A stretch of 64,000 bases of DNA from Pontibacter oryzae (GCF_003576375.1 NZ_QWGE01000001.1:1054001-1118000), one strand, 5' to 3'; shown: positions 1-9,482, counted from the first letter of the stretch. The notes: generated by a model from the sequence alone, not told the origin. Program-made: numbers and translations.

Positions 1-97
1 TGTTTAACAACGTCCATAATAGCTTACTACACACTTTTTAGCGGCACCCATATGGCACCTATACTCTACCAGCTTTTTCCTTTTCCGGTACCTTCTC

Positions 98-1390
98 GTG
101 TTGTTTTTTGCCTCTACCCTCACACCCAGCCAGGCACAGTATAAAATTTTATGTCTGGGCAATTCTATCACACAAGGCAGTATTACAAGAGACATTGAAG
201 AACGCCCAAGCTACAGGTATAAACTCTGGCAAAAGCTTGTTGATGAAAATATAGACTTTGAGTTTGTTGGCTCGCATGATGTGAACGAAGGCGGCGCCCC
301 AGCCGTTAAGGGCACCGTTTACAAAGGTAAAACATACACCAACCGCAACGAAGGGCATTGGGGCTGGACCGTGGATGAGATCCTAAATGGCAAAAATGGC
401 GAAGGAAATTTAGCGCAATGGCTGCAAACATATACCCCGGATATTGTACTCATCCATTTAGGTACGAATGATGTTTTTAGGCAGTGCCCAAGTGATCCGG
501 ACTGCTTTTCTAAAACAAAGGAAGAACTCTCGCAAGTGATTGATCTGCTAAGGGATAAAAACCCAACAATAACTATCTTTTTAGCGCAAGTAATCCCTGC
601 GAACTTACAGCCATCAATCCCAGAAGACCTTATCACCTTAAATAGTAAAATTCAGGAACTTGCAATAGAATACACTACGCCTACTTCAAGTATAATTCTT
701 GTAGATCAGCATACATCTTTCGATGCAGTTGCGGATACCCATGACAATGTCCATCCAAACGCATCTGGTGAGGAGAAAATGGCGCAGAAGTGGTTTGCCG
801 CTATACAGTCATACCTCGCACCGCTTCCTGTGGAACTTATGGAGTTTAGCGGCAAAATAAATGCACAGGGGCTGGCGGAACTCCATTGGCAAACCGCCTC
901 AGAAACCAATAACGCATACTTTGAGGTACAACGCGCCAGAGACGTCGATTCATTTCAGGCGATCGGAAAAGTGCAGGGCGCAGGCACTACTAACATTGCA
1001 CAGGCCTATTCGTTTGTGGATTCTGCGGCAATGCCGGGGAGTTGGTATTATCGCCTGAAACAGGTTGACACCGATGGTAGCAGTAGTTATTCCAAGTTTA
1101 TAAGGTTAGATGTAACCCAGTATAAACAAGCTTTAAAAGTATACCCGACCAGCAGTAGCGGCTTAACTCATGTAAACGTACATCTGCAGCACCACGAGGC
1201 CGATCCTCAGGCAGAAATACATGTTTATACAAGTCACGGAAAACTGGTGCATTATGAGGATGCGTTGAAGAGCAAGTATGGCAGCGTGCATACGCGTATT
1301 CCGACGCATACTTTGCAAGGTGCAGGTTTATACTTGGTGCGCGTAGTAACTGGCAACAGCATTTTCCAGAGCATGTTTATACTTAAATAG
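98..1390 (+). CDS. Secreted SGNH/GDSL-type hydrolase with C-terminal type IX sorting domain
   Basis: A likely secreted esterase or acetyl-hydrolase of the SGNH family. Block I is seen as GNSIT near residue 21, block III as GTND near 122, and the Asp/His block as DNVHPN near 218. After about residue 245 comes the LPVEL...F..K domain with W..ASE.N..YFEVQRA that usually precedes a type IX secretion sorting domain; the C-terminus (VYPTSSSG to MFILK) fits a type A sorting signal, so export to the cell surface is inferred. The first codon available is GTG at 98, which leaves a signal peptide without a positive start; the frame stays open upstream to the stop at 20-22 and encodes a better hydrophobic stretch (SFFLFRYLLVLFFA) but has no ATG. 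The true start is uncertain. It ends 4 bases before the convergent gene that follows. Confidence 0.85.
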   Translation: MLFFASTLTPSQAQYKILCLGNSITQGSITRDIEERPSYRYKLWQKLVDENIDFEFVGSHDVNEGGAPAVKGTVYKGKTYTNRNEGHWGWTVDEILNGKNGEGNLAQWLQTYTPDIVLIHLGTNDVFRQCPSDPDCFSKTKEELSQVIDLLRDKNPTITIFLAQVIPANLQPSIPEDLITLNSKIQELAIEYTTPTSSIILVDQHTSFDAVADTHDNVHPNASGEEKMAQKWFAAIQSYLAPLPVELMEFSGKINAQGLAELHWQTASETNNAYFEVQRARDVDSFQAIGKVQGAGTTNIAQAYSFVDSAAMPGSWYYRLKQVDTDGSSSYSKFIRLDVTQYKQALKVYPTSSSGLTHVNVHLQHHEADPQAEIHVYTSHGKLVHYEDALKSKYGSVHTRIPTHTLQGAGLYLVRVVTGNSIFQSMFILK

Positions 1391-1394
1391 CTGG

Positions 1395-2021
1395 TCAGGA
1401 TTTGTCCTGCTCTTGCATCAGCTTTACTACCTCGTCATCACTTACCTGACCGAACTCCTCATAAAACTGCCCCACTGCCTGAAAACCACTTGGCAGCATC
1501 AGGCAAACGAAATCATCGGCTAACTGGCTGAAATGCTCTCCGGCTGAAGGTGGGGCAACAGGCACTGCTACAACAATTTTGCGGGGTTGCTCCTTCTTGA
1601 TAAGCTTAATGGTTGCCTCTAGGGTTTTTCCTGTTGCAATGCCATCGTCTACAATAATCACCACCCTATCACCCAGCGGGATATGCTGCCGCTCGCCCAT
1701 AAAGAGTTTGTACTTCTCTTTCAAGCTCCGCCGTATGCGTGTGGTCTCTTCGGCGATATATATTTCAGATACATCTGCGCGTTCATCCACTACCACGCTG
1801 TCCAAGCTTACTGCCCCTATTGCGAACTCAGAATTCTGGGGGTGCCCTATTTTTTTAGTTAGCGTCACCTCCAAGGGCATTCCTAGTTGATTGGCAATAT
1901 ATGCACCCAGTGGCACACCGCCCCGCGGTATAGCTAGCACCACACCTTTCTGGCCTTTATACTTTGCTAGCTGTATTGCCAGTAGTTCCGCGGCCTCTTG
2001 CCTGTTTCTGATTATATCCAT
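1395..2021 (-). CDS. Phosphoribosyltransferase family protein
   Basis: A 208-residue protein of the type I phosphoribosyltransferase fold. The PRPP-binding loop is VVIIVDDGIATGKT, about residues 120-133, with the paired acidic residues and the GxxTGKT tail. The N-terminal part (AIPRGGVPLG) fits the PPi-binding region. The substrate cannot be told from sequence. It lies directly downstream of a dienelactone hydrolase-like gene on the same strand. In many bacteria these two families sit side by side or are fused, so a joint role is likely but unknown. The gene overlaps nothing; an inverted-repeat element fills the gap to its upstream neighbour. Confidence 0.88.
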   Translation of the reverse strand: MDIIRNRQEAAELLAIQLAKYKGQKGVVLAIPRGGVPLGAYIANQLGMPLEVTLTKKIGHPQNSEFAIGAVSLDSVVVDERADVSEIYIAEETTRIRRSLKEKYKLFMGERQHIPLGDRVVIIVDDGIATGKTLEATIKLIKKEQPRKIVVAVPVAPPSAGEHFSQLADDFVCLMLPSGFQAVGQFYEEFGQVSDDEVVKLMQEQDKS

Positions 2022-2028
2022 GGCTTTC

Positions 2029-2147
2029 TAATTTTGAATAACTGAGTTCTGAATGGCTGAATATATTGCGTGCCTATACCTTTTTACCAGGTGCTGAGCC
2101 AATATATTGATCATCCGATTATTCAGAAATCAATTATTCAGCATTTT
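2029..2147. repeat. AT-rich inverted-repeat element, copy A
   Basis: The whole gap between two genes is a degenerate hairpin. The left arm begins TAATTTTGAATAACTGAG and continues with TGAATGGCTGAATATATTG; the right arm holds CAATATATTGAT and ATTATTCAGAAATCAATTA. The left arm matches the left arm of a second element at 4052-4145 at most positions, so this is a repeat family rather than a one-off. Confidence 0.6.
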
Positions 2148-2150
2148 CCC

Positions 2151-2834
2151 TCACGGCTGGTTCTGGTGTAGCGGCTGCTGCTTGCTGGCCAGTATATGTT
2201 TCCGGAACCAATCGGTGGCGAGTTGGGCAACCATTTCCAAGGCGCCGGGCTCTTCAAACAAGTGCGTGGCATCCGGCACAATCTCCAGGTCTTTGATGCA
2301 CTGCATCCGGTCCTGTGCCTGCTTGTTCAACTCTAGCACTTCTTCGTCTTTGCCGCCAACAAGCAGCAGCGTGGGCACTTGCAGGTCAGGCAGCACGGCG
2401 TCGGCCAAGTCGGGGCGGCCGCCACGGCTTACCACCGCTTTAATGATGTTGGGGCCCTCGGCGGCGGCGGCTCCTACAGCAGAAGCTGCCCCGGTGCTCG
2501 CACCAAAAAGGCCGATGTTAAGAGCTTGCGTGCGTGGGTCCTTCTGCAGCCAATACGTGGTGTCTATTAGGCGCTGCGTGAGCTTCGGGATGTTGAAGCG
2601 CTGGCTTGTATCGCGGTCCTCTTCCTCGGTTAGCAGGTCGAAGAGCAGTGTGGCAAAACCTGCGCGCTGCAGGTGCTCGGCCACAGCGCGGTTTCGTGTG
2701 CTGAGCCGGCTGCTGCCACTACCATGCGAGAAAACAATTATACCAGCAGCTTTTTCAGGGATGCTTAAATCCCCAATTAAAGAAATGCCCTGCACATCAA
2801 TGCGCACGCTGTCGTTGATAGTATATTTTGCCAT
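2151..2834 (-). CDS. Dienelactone hydrolase-like alpha/beta hydrolase
   Basis: A 227-residue cytoplasmic alpha/beta hydrolase. The segment VFSHGSGSS near residue 35 carries the oxyanion region, GASTGAAS near 110 carries the nucleophile elbow with Ser, VGGKDEEV near 160 supplies the Asp and DATHLFEEPG near 190 the His. No signal peptide is seen. Length and the LLTEEEDRD segment fit the dienelactone hydrolase-type proteins that accompany phosphoribosyltransferases. The natural substrate is unknown. It is upstream of the phosphoribosyltransferase on the same strand with a 130-base gap that holds a repeat element. Confidence 0.85.
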   Translation of the reverse strand: MAKYTINDSVRIDVQGISLIGDLSIPEKAAGIIVFSHGSGSSRLSTRNRAVAEHLQRAGFATLLFDLLTEEEDRDTSQRFNIPKLTQRLIDTTYWLQKDPRTQALNIGLFGASTGAASAVGAAAAEGPNIIKAVVSRGGRPDLADAVLPDLQVPTLLLVGGKDEEVLELNKQAQDRMQCIKDLEIVPDATHLFEEPGALEMVAQLATDWFRKHILASKQQPLHQNQP

Positions 2835-3390
2835 AGTTTATTCGTGTTTGTGGCAACTCCGGCGCTGCCTATTAAAGACTACGACCTCACCTAACCAAAG
2901 TTCAGAAAGTATAAAGCCATCTTGCTAAATCACAAACAAAATTCAACTATTTGTATATCAACTACTTACAATTTAATTAGATTGATTTGACTGTAGCTAA
3001 ATTCAGCTCAAGTTATGTGCTACATTCTCTGTTTTTCTCCATGCCAGAGTTAAAAATCATTGCCCAACCCTATCTTATTATGAGTATAAACTACAATGCT
3101 GGCCCTCACCAAAACAAAAGTAAATTGTCTTACTACTCCTGGCGCGAATCTCCAGATTCGTGCTTAAGTATAAATGTTGAGTCTCCGACTCAACTAGCCT
3201 GAAAGACCAAAATAATCAGTCCACAAGCTTAAAATTGCCATGTTGATTATATCATACTCCCTGCAAAAGGCGAAAACTACCGATTCATCAACAAAAAAAC
3301 AGAACATCAAAACCATGTCCGCTTTATAAGCGAAGAAACACAGCGAAACTCGTATGCTCAAAGTATACTTCCACACCCAAAAACACAGCA
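2835..3390. other. Intergenic stretch with REP-like hairpins, no gene
   Basis: A divergent gap of about 550 bases. A 71-codon frame at 2987-3202 runs through the hairpins and has no sign of coding. The recognisable content is the hairpin pair at 3142-3194 and several AAGTATA motifs, one of them the full palindrome AAGTATACTT at 3361-3370. Confidence 0.6.
3142..3194. repeat. REP-like pair of hairpins
   Basis: Two adjacent hairpins. The first has arms CGAATCT (3145-3151) and AGATTCG (3154-3160), extendable to ten pairs from 3142 to 3163. The second has perfect 8-base arms GTTGAGTC (3176-3183) and GACTCAAC (3187-3194). The loops are CC and TCC and 12 bases separate the hairpins. The layout resembles repetitive extragenic palindromes spread by REP-associated tyrosine transposases. 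I saw no second copy in the window. Confidence 0.6.
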
Positions 3391-4050
3391 ATGACACGCG
3401 TACCAACGTTCATTTATACTTGCCTGCTCATACTTTGCAGCTGTAACGAGCAACCGAAAGAAATACAAGGCTCCGAATCGTTGGAAGCTGTGCAGGAAGA
3501 GTCCGCCCGCAAAGGCCAAAGTGCAAGTACAGACACCACTTCTTTCGAAGACGCTTTCGAGCAGTTTTTCAATGCCTTGCAAGCCAGCGACATAGCGGCG
3601 TTAAATGCGTTTATAGATCCGCAGCAAGGTTTTTGGTTGATAGAGCAACCCGGCGCGTTGCCCACGTATACCCATTTCTCAAATATGCAAGCCGTGAAAC
3701 GCGAGTACCAGGAACGGCCTTTCACAAGTATAAATCAGGAGATCCGGACCTGCCAATTACAGTTGCGCCAAAGTTTACCAAACTTTGACTGCGCTACAAT
3801 GGGTGGCAACGCAACTGGCTTTGCCGAAGATGGCTGTTTTTACAGTACCAATACCAGCGCGTTCCAAACTACCGATATGTGGAAGTATGCCAGCCTGAGC
3901 CAGGCGCACGCCCAACAGGTGCAGCAGTTACAGAAGCAGGTGGCCATTACGGTGCTGCATACAGCCACGGCTTATCGCTTTCACTTTGGTTACCGAAATG
4001 GCAGCTGGTTTTTACTGTTTGCCGACCTCCGCATACCTTGCAGCGCTTAA
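3391..4050 (+). CDS. Hypothetical lipoprotein
   Basis: A 219-residue protein with a signal peptide ending in LILCSC, so Cys-18 is probably lipidated and the protein sits in the envelope. After a polar linker (residues 22-50) comes a compact domain, about 50-215, with a conserved-looking DIAALNAFIDPQQGFWLI segment and four later Cys residues. I do not recognise the family; a stress- or redox-related envelope role is possible but not shown. It stands alone on its strand, with a repeat element between it and the next gene. Confidence 0.7.
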   Translation: MTRVPTFIYTCLLILCSCNEQPKEIQGSESLEAVQEESARKGQSASTDTTSFEDAFEQFFNALQASDIAALNAFIDPQQGFWLIEQPGALPTYTHFSNMQAVKREYQERPFTSINQEIRTCQLQLRQSLPNFDCATMGGNATGFAEDGCFYSTNTSAFQTTDMWKYASLSQAHAQQVQQLQKQVAITVLHTATAYRFHFGYRNGSWFLLFADLRIPCSA

Positions 4051-4051
4051 G

Positions 4052-4145
4052 TAATTTTGAATAATTGACTTTTGAATGATTGAATAAAAAGCACGTATGC
4101 ATTAACCACATATTCAAAATTCAGTTAATCAGTCATTCAAAATTA
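4052..4145. repeat. AT-rich inverted-repeat element, copy B
   Basis: Fills the gap between a lipoprotein gene and nfi. The left arm starts TAATTTTGAATAATTGAC and runs on with TTTGAATGATTGAATA; the right arm (ATTCAAAATTCAGTTAATC, then CATTCAAAATTA) is its approximate reverse complement. It matches copy A at 2029-2147. Confidence 0.6.
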
Positions 4146-4150
4146 TACTT

Positions 4151-4834
4151 ATGCCTTACTACAAACGATTTGATGCACCCCCACCCGACCCAAAAGTGTT
4201 ACAGGAACTTACTGCGCAACAGCGGCAAATGCAGGGGAATATTATTCTCCAGAAACCGGATTTCGAGTTAAAGTATATTGCCGGCTGCGACTCCTCGTTT
4301 ATCGGCGAAGACACGATACTATCTGTATTCATACTTCTAACTTATCCAAGGTTGGAGGTAGTGGAGAAAGTATGGCACCATGGCGCGGTTGACCTGCCGT
4401 ATATTCCTGGATTCCTGTCTTTTCGCGAAGCACCAAACTTGCTTAAAGCCTACGAAAAGTTGCAGCAAAAGCCTGACCTGATTATGGTGGATGGACACGG
4501 CATTTCGCACCCGCGCCGCCTGGGCATTGCCACGCACCTGGGCCTGCACCTCAACAAACCCACCATGGGCGTGGCCAAGAAAGTATTGGTAGGCAAGTAT
4601 AACGAACCTGCCGCTACCAAAGGCGCAATTGCTCCCTTAGTTTATAAAGATGAAGTAATAGCAAACGTAGTAAGGACCAAGGATAACATCAAGCCTGTTT
4701 TTGTATCGCCTGGCCACCTGATAGACCTACAATCTGCCACTGATATTGCCATGCATTGCGCCCTGAAACACAAACTCCCCGAACCAACTAGGCTTGCAGA
4801 CCATTATGCAGCAGTGTTTAAGAAGCTTGTCTAA
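4151..4834 (+). CDS. nfi: Endonuclease V (deoxyinosine 3' endonuclease)
   Basis: Cuts DNA at the second phosphodiester bond 3' of deoxyinosine and related damage, in repair of deaminated adenine. Visible family blocks are AGCDSSF (first metal-binding Asp, near residue 43), YIPGFLSFRE (near 85-95, with the conserved Glu), DGHGISHPRRLGIATHLG (near 114-131, with Asp and the DNA-wedge region nearby) and GVAKKVLVGKY. The 227-residue length is normal for the family. The start ATG follows repeat element copy B directly, and the stop codon touches the first arm of the large inverted repeat that follows. Confidence 0.95.
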   Translation: MPYYKRFDAPPPDPKVLQELTAQQRQMQGNIILQKPDFELKYIAGCDSSFIGEDTILSVFILLTYPRLEVVEKVWHHGAVDLPYIPGFLSFREAPNLLKAYEKLQQKPDLIMVDGHGISHPRRLGIATHLGLHLNKPTMGVAKKVLVGKYNEPAATKGAIAPLVYKDEVIANVVRTKDNIKPVFVSPGHLIDLQSATDIAMHCALKHKLPEPTRLADHYAAVFKKLV

Positions 4835-5117
4835 ATCAGGATTTGCAGGATTTTCGGATGGTCAGGATTTTTCTATTTTACTGATTCCACCCCCCCCGCC
4901 CATCCTTGTCTAAGGAGGGGAATTTACACTGGATTTCGAGATTCATTAGTAATAGCAACTGCCTTGTAATACGTAATTTGTGTATTATATTACAAATGAA
5001 CAGGAATCAGAAAGCTTAAAAAGAAACCATAGTAATATCTGAATTCCCCTCCTTAAACAAGGAGGGGTTAGGGGTGGTTGGACCCGGTACAGCTATACAT
5101 TCCTGCAAATCCTGATT
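4834..5117. repeat. 284-bp element with nested inverted repeats (MITE-like)
   Basis: The outer arms are a perfect 17-base inverted repeat, AATCAGGATTTGCAGGA at 4834-4850 and its complement at 5101-5117. Inside it, 4904-4924 and 5042-5062 are a 21-base inverted repeat with one mismatch (core TAAGGAGGGGAATT), flanked by C-rich and G-rich runs. The middle has no open frame. It looks like a non-autonomous mobile or palindromic repeat. Together with 5118-5257 this is the entire gap between nfi and clpB, and no gene is seen there. Confidence 0.65.
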
Positions 5118-5257
5118 CAGACAAAAAGTCCGAATTTCTTCTAAACACACCTTTAAAGCCTGCCAAAATTACATAAAAACCATCTTAAAATACCAATGGT
5201 GTATCCTTTGCTATAAAGCTCGTAGAATTAAGACTAAGGGAAAACAGGTAAAGCAAT

Positions 5258-7876
5258 ATGAACTTTAATAACTATACCATCAAAGCCCAGGAAGCCATCC
5301 AGAAGGCTACCGAGATAGCTGGTGGCAATCAGCAGCAGGCTATAGAGACTGGGCATATACTGAAAGCGATACTGGAGACAGACGAGAACGTAACCAACTT
5401 TCTGCTCCAGAAACTGAACATCAACGGTAACATTCTGCACACCAAGCTGGACGAGATTGTAGCGGCTTACCCAAAAGTGAGCGGTGGCGGTCCGTACTTG
5501 GCTAACGATGCGAATGCAGCCCTGCAAAAAGCCACTTCCTACTTAAAGGAGTTCGGCGATGAGTATGTGGCCATCGAGCACATGCTACTAGGCCTGCTGG
5601 CCGGCCGCGATAAAGTGGCGGGCCTGATGAAGGATGTTGGCTTCAACGAGAAAGACCTTAAAAAAGCCATTAAAGAACTGCGCGGCGGAGCCAAAGTAAC
5701 GGATCAGAATGCCGAGGCCAAGTATAACTCGCTGAAGCGCTACGCTAAAAACCTGAACGAGCTGGCTCGTGCCGGTAAGATTGACCCGGTAATTGGCCGC
5801 GACGAGGAAATTAGGCGCGTGCTGCAGATCCTGAGCCGCCGCACCAAGAACAACCCGGTACTGCTCGGTGAGCCAGGCGTGGGTAAAACCGCCATCGTGG
5901 AAGGCCTGGCCCAACGCATGGTTTCCGGCGACGTGCCCGAAAACCTGAAAAATAAAACCCTGATGAGCCTGGACATGGGTCTGCTGGTGGCAGGCGCCAA
6001 GTATAAAGGCGAGTTTGAGGAGCGCCTGAAGGCGGTAATTAAAGAGGTAACCGATGCCGAAGGTGAGATCATACTTTTCATTGATGAAATCCATACCCTG
6101 ATCGGTGCCGGTGCTGGTGGCGAGAGCGCCATGGACGCAGCCAACCTGCTGAAACCAGCTTTGGCGCGTGGCGAGCTGCATGCCATCGGTGCGACGACAC
6201 TCAAAGAATATCAGAAGTATATCGAGAAGGACAAAGCGCTGGAACGACGTTTCCAGGCCGTGATGGTGGATGAGCCTAACGTGCCGGATGCCATTTCCAT
6301 ACTTCGCGGTATCAAGGATAAATATGAGGTGCACCACGGCGTGCGCATTAAGGATGATGCCATTATTGCCGCAGTGGAGCTATCGAACCGCTATATTACC
6401 GACCGCTTTTTGCCAGACAAGGCCATTGACCTGATGGACGAGGCAGCTGCCAAGCTGCGCATCGAGATCGACTCCTTGCCGGTAGAACTGGATGAGTTGC
6501 AGCGCCGCATCATGCAGTTGGAGATTGAGCGCGAGGCCATCCGCCGTGAGAATGATAAGGATAAGGAAACCGTTCTCTCCAAGGAAATTGCCGACCTGAG
6601 CGGCAGGCGCGATGACATGAAAGCCAAATGGCAGAACGAAAAGCAGATCATCGAGGGCATCCAGAAAGAGAAAGAGAACATCGAGAACTATAAACTGGAG
6701 GCCGAGCAGGCCGAGCGCAGCGGCGACTATGGCCGTGTGGCGGAATTGCGCTACGGCAAGATTCAGGAAGCCGAGGCGCACCTGAAGGAGCTGCAGGAGC
6801 AGGTACGCCAGATGCAGGGCGAGAACCCGATGCTGAAGGAAGAAGTGAATTCAGAAGACATTGCCGAAATTGTAGCCAAATGGACCGGTATTCCAGTTAG
6901 CAAAATGCTGCAAAGCGACCGCGAGAAACTACTGAACTTGGAAGCCGAACTGGGTAAACGCGTGGCTGGCCAAGAGGAGGCAATTGAGGCCATCTCGGAT
7001 GCTGTGCGCCGCAGCCGTGCCGGTATGCAGGACCCGAAGCGCCCAATCGGTTCGTTCATCTTCCTGGGCACAACCGGTGTGGGTAAAACCGAGCTTGCCA
7101 AGGCGCTGGCCGATTACCTCTTTAACGATGATAACGCGATGGTACGCATCGACATGAGTGAGTACCAGGAGCGCCATGCGGTGAGCCGCCTGATTGGTGC
7201 GCCTCCGGGATACGTGGGCTACGACGAAGGTGGCCAGCTGACCGAAGCTATCCGCCGTAAGCCATACTCTGTGGTGCTGCTGGATGAGATTGAGAAAGCG
7301 CACCCGGATGTGTTTAACATACTTCTGCAGGTACTCGACGATGGTCGCCTGACCGACAGCAAAGGCCGTGTGGTGAACTTTAAGAACACGATCATCATCA
7401 TGACCTCGAACATCGGTTCGCACATCATCCAAAGCAATTTTGAGAAGATGACGCCGCTGAACCACGACGAGGTAGTGGAGCAAACAAAAGAGGAAGTGTT
7501 TGACCTGCTGAAAAAGTCGGTGAGGCCGGAGTTCCTGAACCGTATTGATGAGCTGGTAATGTTCCGTCCGCTCAGCCGTGGCGATATCCGTAAGATCGTG
7601 AGCATCCAGTTCCGCCAGATCCAGCAGCGCCTGGAAGAAGCAGGCATACAACTGGTTGCCACCGACGAAGTGCTGGATTACCTGGGCGAACAGGGCTTCG
7701 ACCCGCAGTTTGGTGCACGCCCGCTGAAGCGCGTTATCCAGCGCCAGGTACTGAACGAGTTGTCGAAAGAGATACTGTCTGGCAAGATCAACAAAGATTC
7801 TGTGGTCGAGGCTGTACTAGATAGCGGAGAGATTCGTTTTAATAATATCGACGTCGAGTTACCGACGGAGAAGTGA
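5258..7876 (+). CDS. clpB: ATP-dependent disaggregase ClpB
   Basis: A hexameric AAA+ chaperone that, with DnaK, pulls apart protein aggregates after heat shock. The 872 residues show a Clp-N double repeat (1-145), a first AAA+ module with Walker A GEPGVGKT (about 204-211) and Walker B ILFIDE (about 272), the coiled-coil middle domain (about 410-535, rich in Glu, Lys and Arg), and a second AAA+ module with Walker A GTTGVGKT (about 604-611) and Walker [15 protein letters not shown]. The presence of the middle domain and absence of a ClpP-binding loop separate it from ClpA and ClpC. The gene is monocistronic, with a strong terminator just after it. Confidence 0.98.
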   Translation: MNFNNYTIKAQEAIQKATEIAGGNQQQAIETGHILKAILETDENVTNFLLQKLNINGNILHTKLDEIVAAYPKVSGGGPYLANDANAALQKATSYLKEFGDEYVAIEHMLLGLLAGRDKVAGLMKDVGFNEKDLKKAIKELRGGAKVTDQNAEAKYNSLKRYAKNLNELARAGKIDPVIGRDEEIRRVLQILSRRTKNNPVLLGEPGVGKTAIVEGLAQRMVSGDVPENLKNKTLMSLDMGLLVAGAKYKGEFEERLKAVIKEVTDAEGEIILFIDEIHTLIGAGAGGESAMDAANLLKPALARGELHAIGATTLKEYQKYIEKDKALERRFQAVMVDEPNVPDAISILRGIKDKYEVHHGVRIKDDAIIAAVELSNRYITDRFLPDKAIDLMDEAAAKLRIEIDSLPVELDELQRRIMQLEIEREAIRRENDKDKETVLSKEIADLSGRRDDMKAKWQNEKQIIEGIQKEKENIENYKLEAEQAERSGDYGRVAELRYGKIQEAEAHLKELQEQVRQMQGENPMLKEEVNSEDIAEIVAKWTGIPVSKMLQSDREKLLNLEAELGKRVAGQEEAIEAISDAVRRSRAGMQDPKRPIGSFIFLGTTGVGKTELAKALADYLFNDDNAMVRIDMSEYQERHAVSRLIGAPPGYVGYDEGGQLTEAIRRKPYSVVLLDEIEKAHPDVFNILLQVLDDGRLTDSKGRVVNFKNTIIIMTSNIGSHIIQSNFEKMTPLNHDEVVEQTKEEVFDLLKKSVRPEFLNRIDELVMFRPLSRGDIRKIVSIQFRQIQQRLEEAGIQLVATDEVLDYLGEQGFDPQFGARPLKRVIQRQVLNELSKEILSGKINKDSVVEAVLDSGEIRFNNIDVELPTEK

Positions 7877-7906
7877 AAGTAGCATAAAGTTTAAAGTTTA
7901 GTTGAG

Positions 7907-7936
7907 AAAAAGCCCCGCCGCCTGGTGGGGCTTTTT
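7907..7936 (+). terminator. Rho-independent terminator of clpB
   Basis: Perfect 10-base arms AAAAAGCCCC and GGGGCTTTTT, with a 10-base loop and a T run, 31 bases after the clpB stop. Confidence 0.85.
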
Positions 7937-8098
7937 GTTTTCTTAATACTGCATACTCCCAAGAGCTTCCAGCTTGTGGTAAAGTATGAGGCAAGCTTTC
8001 AGCCTGCGTAAATGAAACCAGCCATACTTCCGCAATTCCGAAACTTGAAACAGCTGCTTAAATTTCATACTTTGCCCTGGCAACACCAATCAAACCAC

Positions 8099-8962
8099 AT
8101 GAAACACGTTCGCTATATTCTACTCCTTCTCTGTACTTTCACCATACTCACTGCCCAAGCCAAAGTAGACACGCTTACCATCCAGAGCGCTTCGATGCAG
8201 AAAATGCTGAAGGCTGGAGTGGTAACGCCAACAGATTATCAGAAAAAGAAAAACGGCCCCTACCCTGTTTTATACTTGCTGCATGGCTACAGCGGTAATT
8301 TTAGTAATTGGCTGAAAGCGGCTAAGCCCGCTGGCCTGCTGCAACAAATGGCCGACAAGTATAACTTTATCATCGTAACGCCGGATGGCGGTTATAGCAG
8401 CTGGTATTACGATAGCCCCGTGGATAAATCGAGCCAGTACGAGACCTTTATCACACAGGAGCTGCTGCAGGAAGTGGAACGCAACTATAAAACCATCAAC
8501 AACAAGAGCGGGCGGTTTATTTCTGGCCTGAGCATGGGCGGACATGGGGCTTTATATATTTCGGCCCGAAACCCTGAATTATACTTAGCTGCCGGCAGCA
8601 TGAGCGGAGCCGTGAACGTAGCCGGTATTGAGCAGGAAAAGCTTTTACAAAGTATAGAAGCTGTGCTTGGGCCAAAACCACAAAACAGGCAGCGCTTCGA
8701 GGCTAACTCTATCCTGCAGATGGCGCCGCAGTTACAAGCCAGCGGGGTGCGTTTTATTATTGATTGCGGCCTAGATGATTTTCTGATAAAAGACAACCGC
8801 GAATTGCACCGTCTGTTAGTGGCCAACAATACTCCGCATGAATATATCGAGCGACCTGGAGCGCACACCTGGGCTTACTGGAGCAATGCTTTAGAGTATC
8901 ATTTTCTGTTTTTCCAGAAGGTTAAAGCTGCGCTACCTCTTACCGCTGCTAAGGCTGAGTAG
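8099..8962 (+). CDS. Secreted esterase of the esterase D / feruloyl esterase-like family
   Basis: An alpha/beta hydrolase of the putative esterase family. The ATG at 8099 is preferred over an in-frame ATG at 8012 because it gives a clean signal peptide (MKHVRYILLLLCTFTILTAQA). In the 287-residue protein, PVLYLLHGYSGNFSNW carries the oxyanion hole, SGLSMGGHGAL the nucleophile Ser, CGLDDFLIKDN the Asp and PGAHTWAYW the His. It is probably periplasmic or secreted; the substrate is unknown. It is followed by an unrelated small secreted protein. Confidence 0.87.
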   Translation: MKHVRYILLLLCTFTILTAQAKVDTLTIQSASMQKMLKAGVVTPTDYQKKKNGPYPVLYLLHGYSGNFSNWLKAAKPAGLLQQMADKYNFIIVTPDGGYSSWYYDSPVDKSSQYETFITQELLQEVERNYKTINNKSGRFISGLSMGGHGALYISARNPELYLAAGSMSGAVNVAGIEQEKLLQSIEAVLGPKPQNRQRFEANSILQMAPQLQASGVRFIIDCGLDDFLIKDNRELHRLLVANNTPHEYIERPGAHTWAYWSNALEYHFLFFQKVKAALPLTAAKAE

Positions 8963-9060
8963 CTCCGTTATTGGCAGGCATTTAAAATCTATCCGAGGTT
9001 ATCTGCGTTATACTTACAATTAACTAGATATTGCGCTATACCCTCATCTGCGCCCTTGCC

Positions 9061-9465
9061 ATGAAACCAAACGCACTGCTCGCTATACTTACCCTTTTTA
9101 TACTTACCGGCTTCACGGCACAACAGCAGCAAGCAAGCCATACCATCGTTGGGAGTTGGAAGCTGACAAGTATGCAAATCGGAAGCGACACAGCGGCTAA
9201 AGCAGCTAGCGGCATTGATAGTACTGTAAGCCAAAGCCCGATGCGGTTTGTATTCGAAGAATCCGGGCAGTTTAGGATGGAACTTGGCACAGATGGCCGT
9301 GGCCTGAAAGGAGGATATTATTACGACACTGAAAGCCAGATTCTCAGTATCCGATACGGCGCGCACATAGATACAGCTTTTGTTTCCTGGGACGGGGCCG
9401 ATCGAATGATCCATGCCTCAAAAGATGGCAAGACCCGAACCACCCTGCAACGCGTGAAAGACTAA
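9061..9465 (+). CDS. Small secreted lipocalin-like protein
   Basis: A 134-residue protein with a hydrophobic signal peptide (ALLAILTLFILTGFTA). The mature part starts with HTIVGSWKLTSM, the usual opening of lipocalin-like domains, followed by alternating beta strands (MRFVFEESGQFRMEL, GGYYYDTESQILSIRYG). The function is unknown. The open frame reaches back to TTG at 9031, but ATG at 9061 gives the better signal peptide. Its signal peptide encodes Ile-Leu-Thr twice as ATA-CTT-ACC, two copies of the window-wide motif. Confidence 0.65.
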   Translation: MKPNALLAILTLFILTGFTAQQQQASHTIVGSWKLTSMQIGSDTAAKAASGIDSTVSQSPMRFVFEESGQFRMELGTDGRGLKGGYYYDTESQILSIRYGAHIDTAFVSWDGADRMIHASKDGKTRTTLQRVKD

Positions 9466-9482
9466 GCTTCAAGTATAAACCA

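Noticed and set aside
2107..2928. 273-codon open frame opposite the dienelactone hydrolase gene
   Set aside because: Ser/Cys/Arg-rich mirror of a conserved gene; no domain and no start signal.
2987..3202. 71-codon frame in the gap before the lipoprotein gene
   Set aside because: It runs through the REP-like hairpins and has no composition of a coding region.
5588..6337. Long frame opposite clpB (also 6929-7651)
   Set aside because: Shadows of clpB; no independent features.
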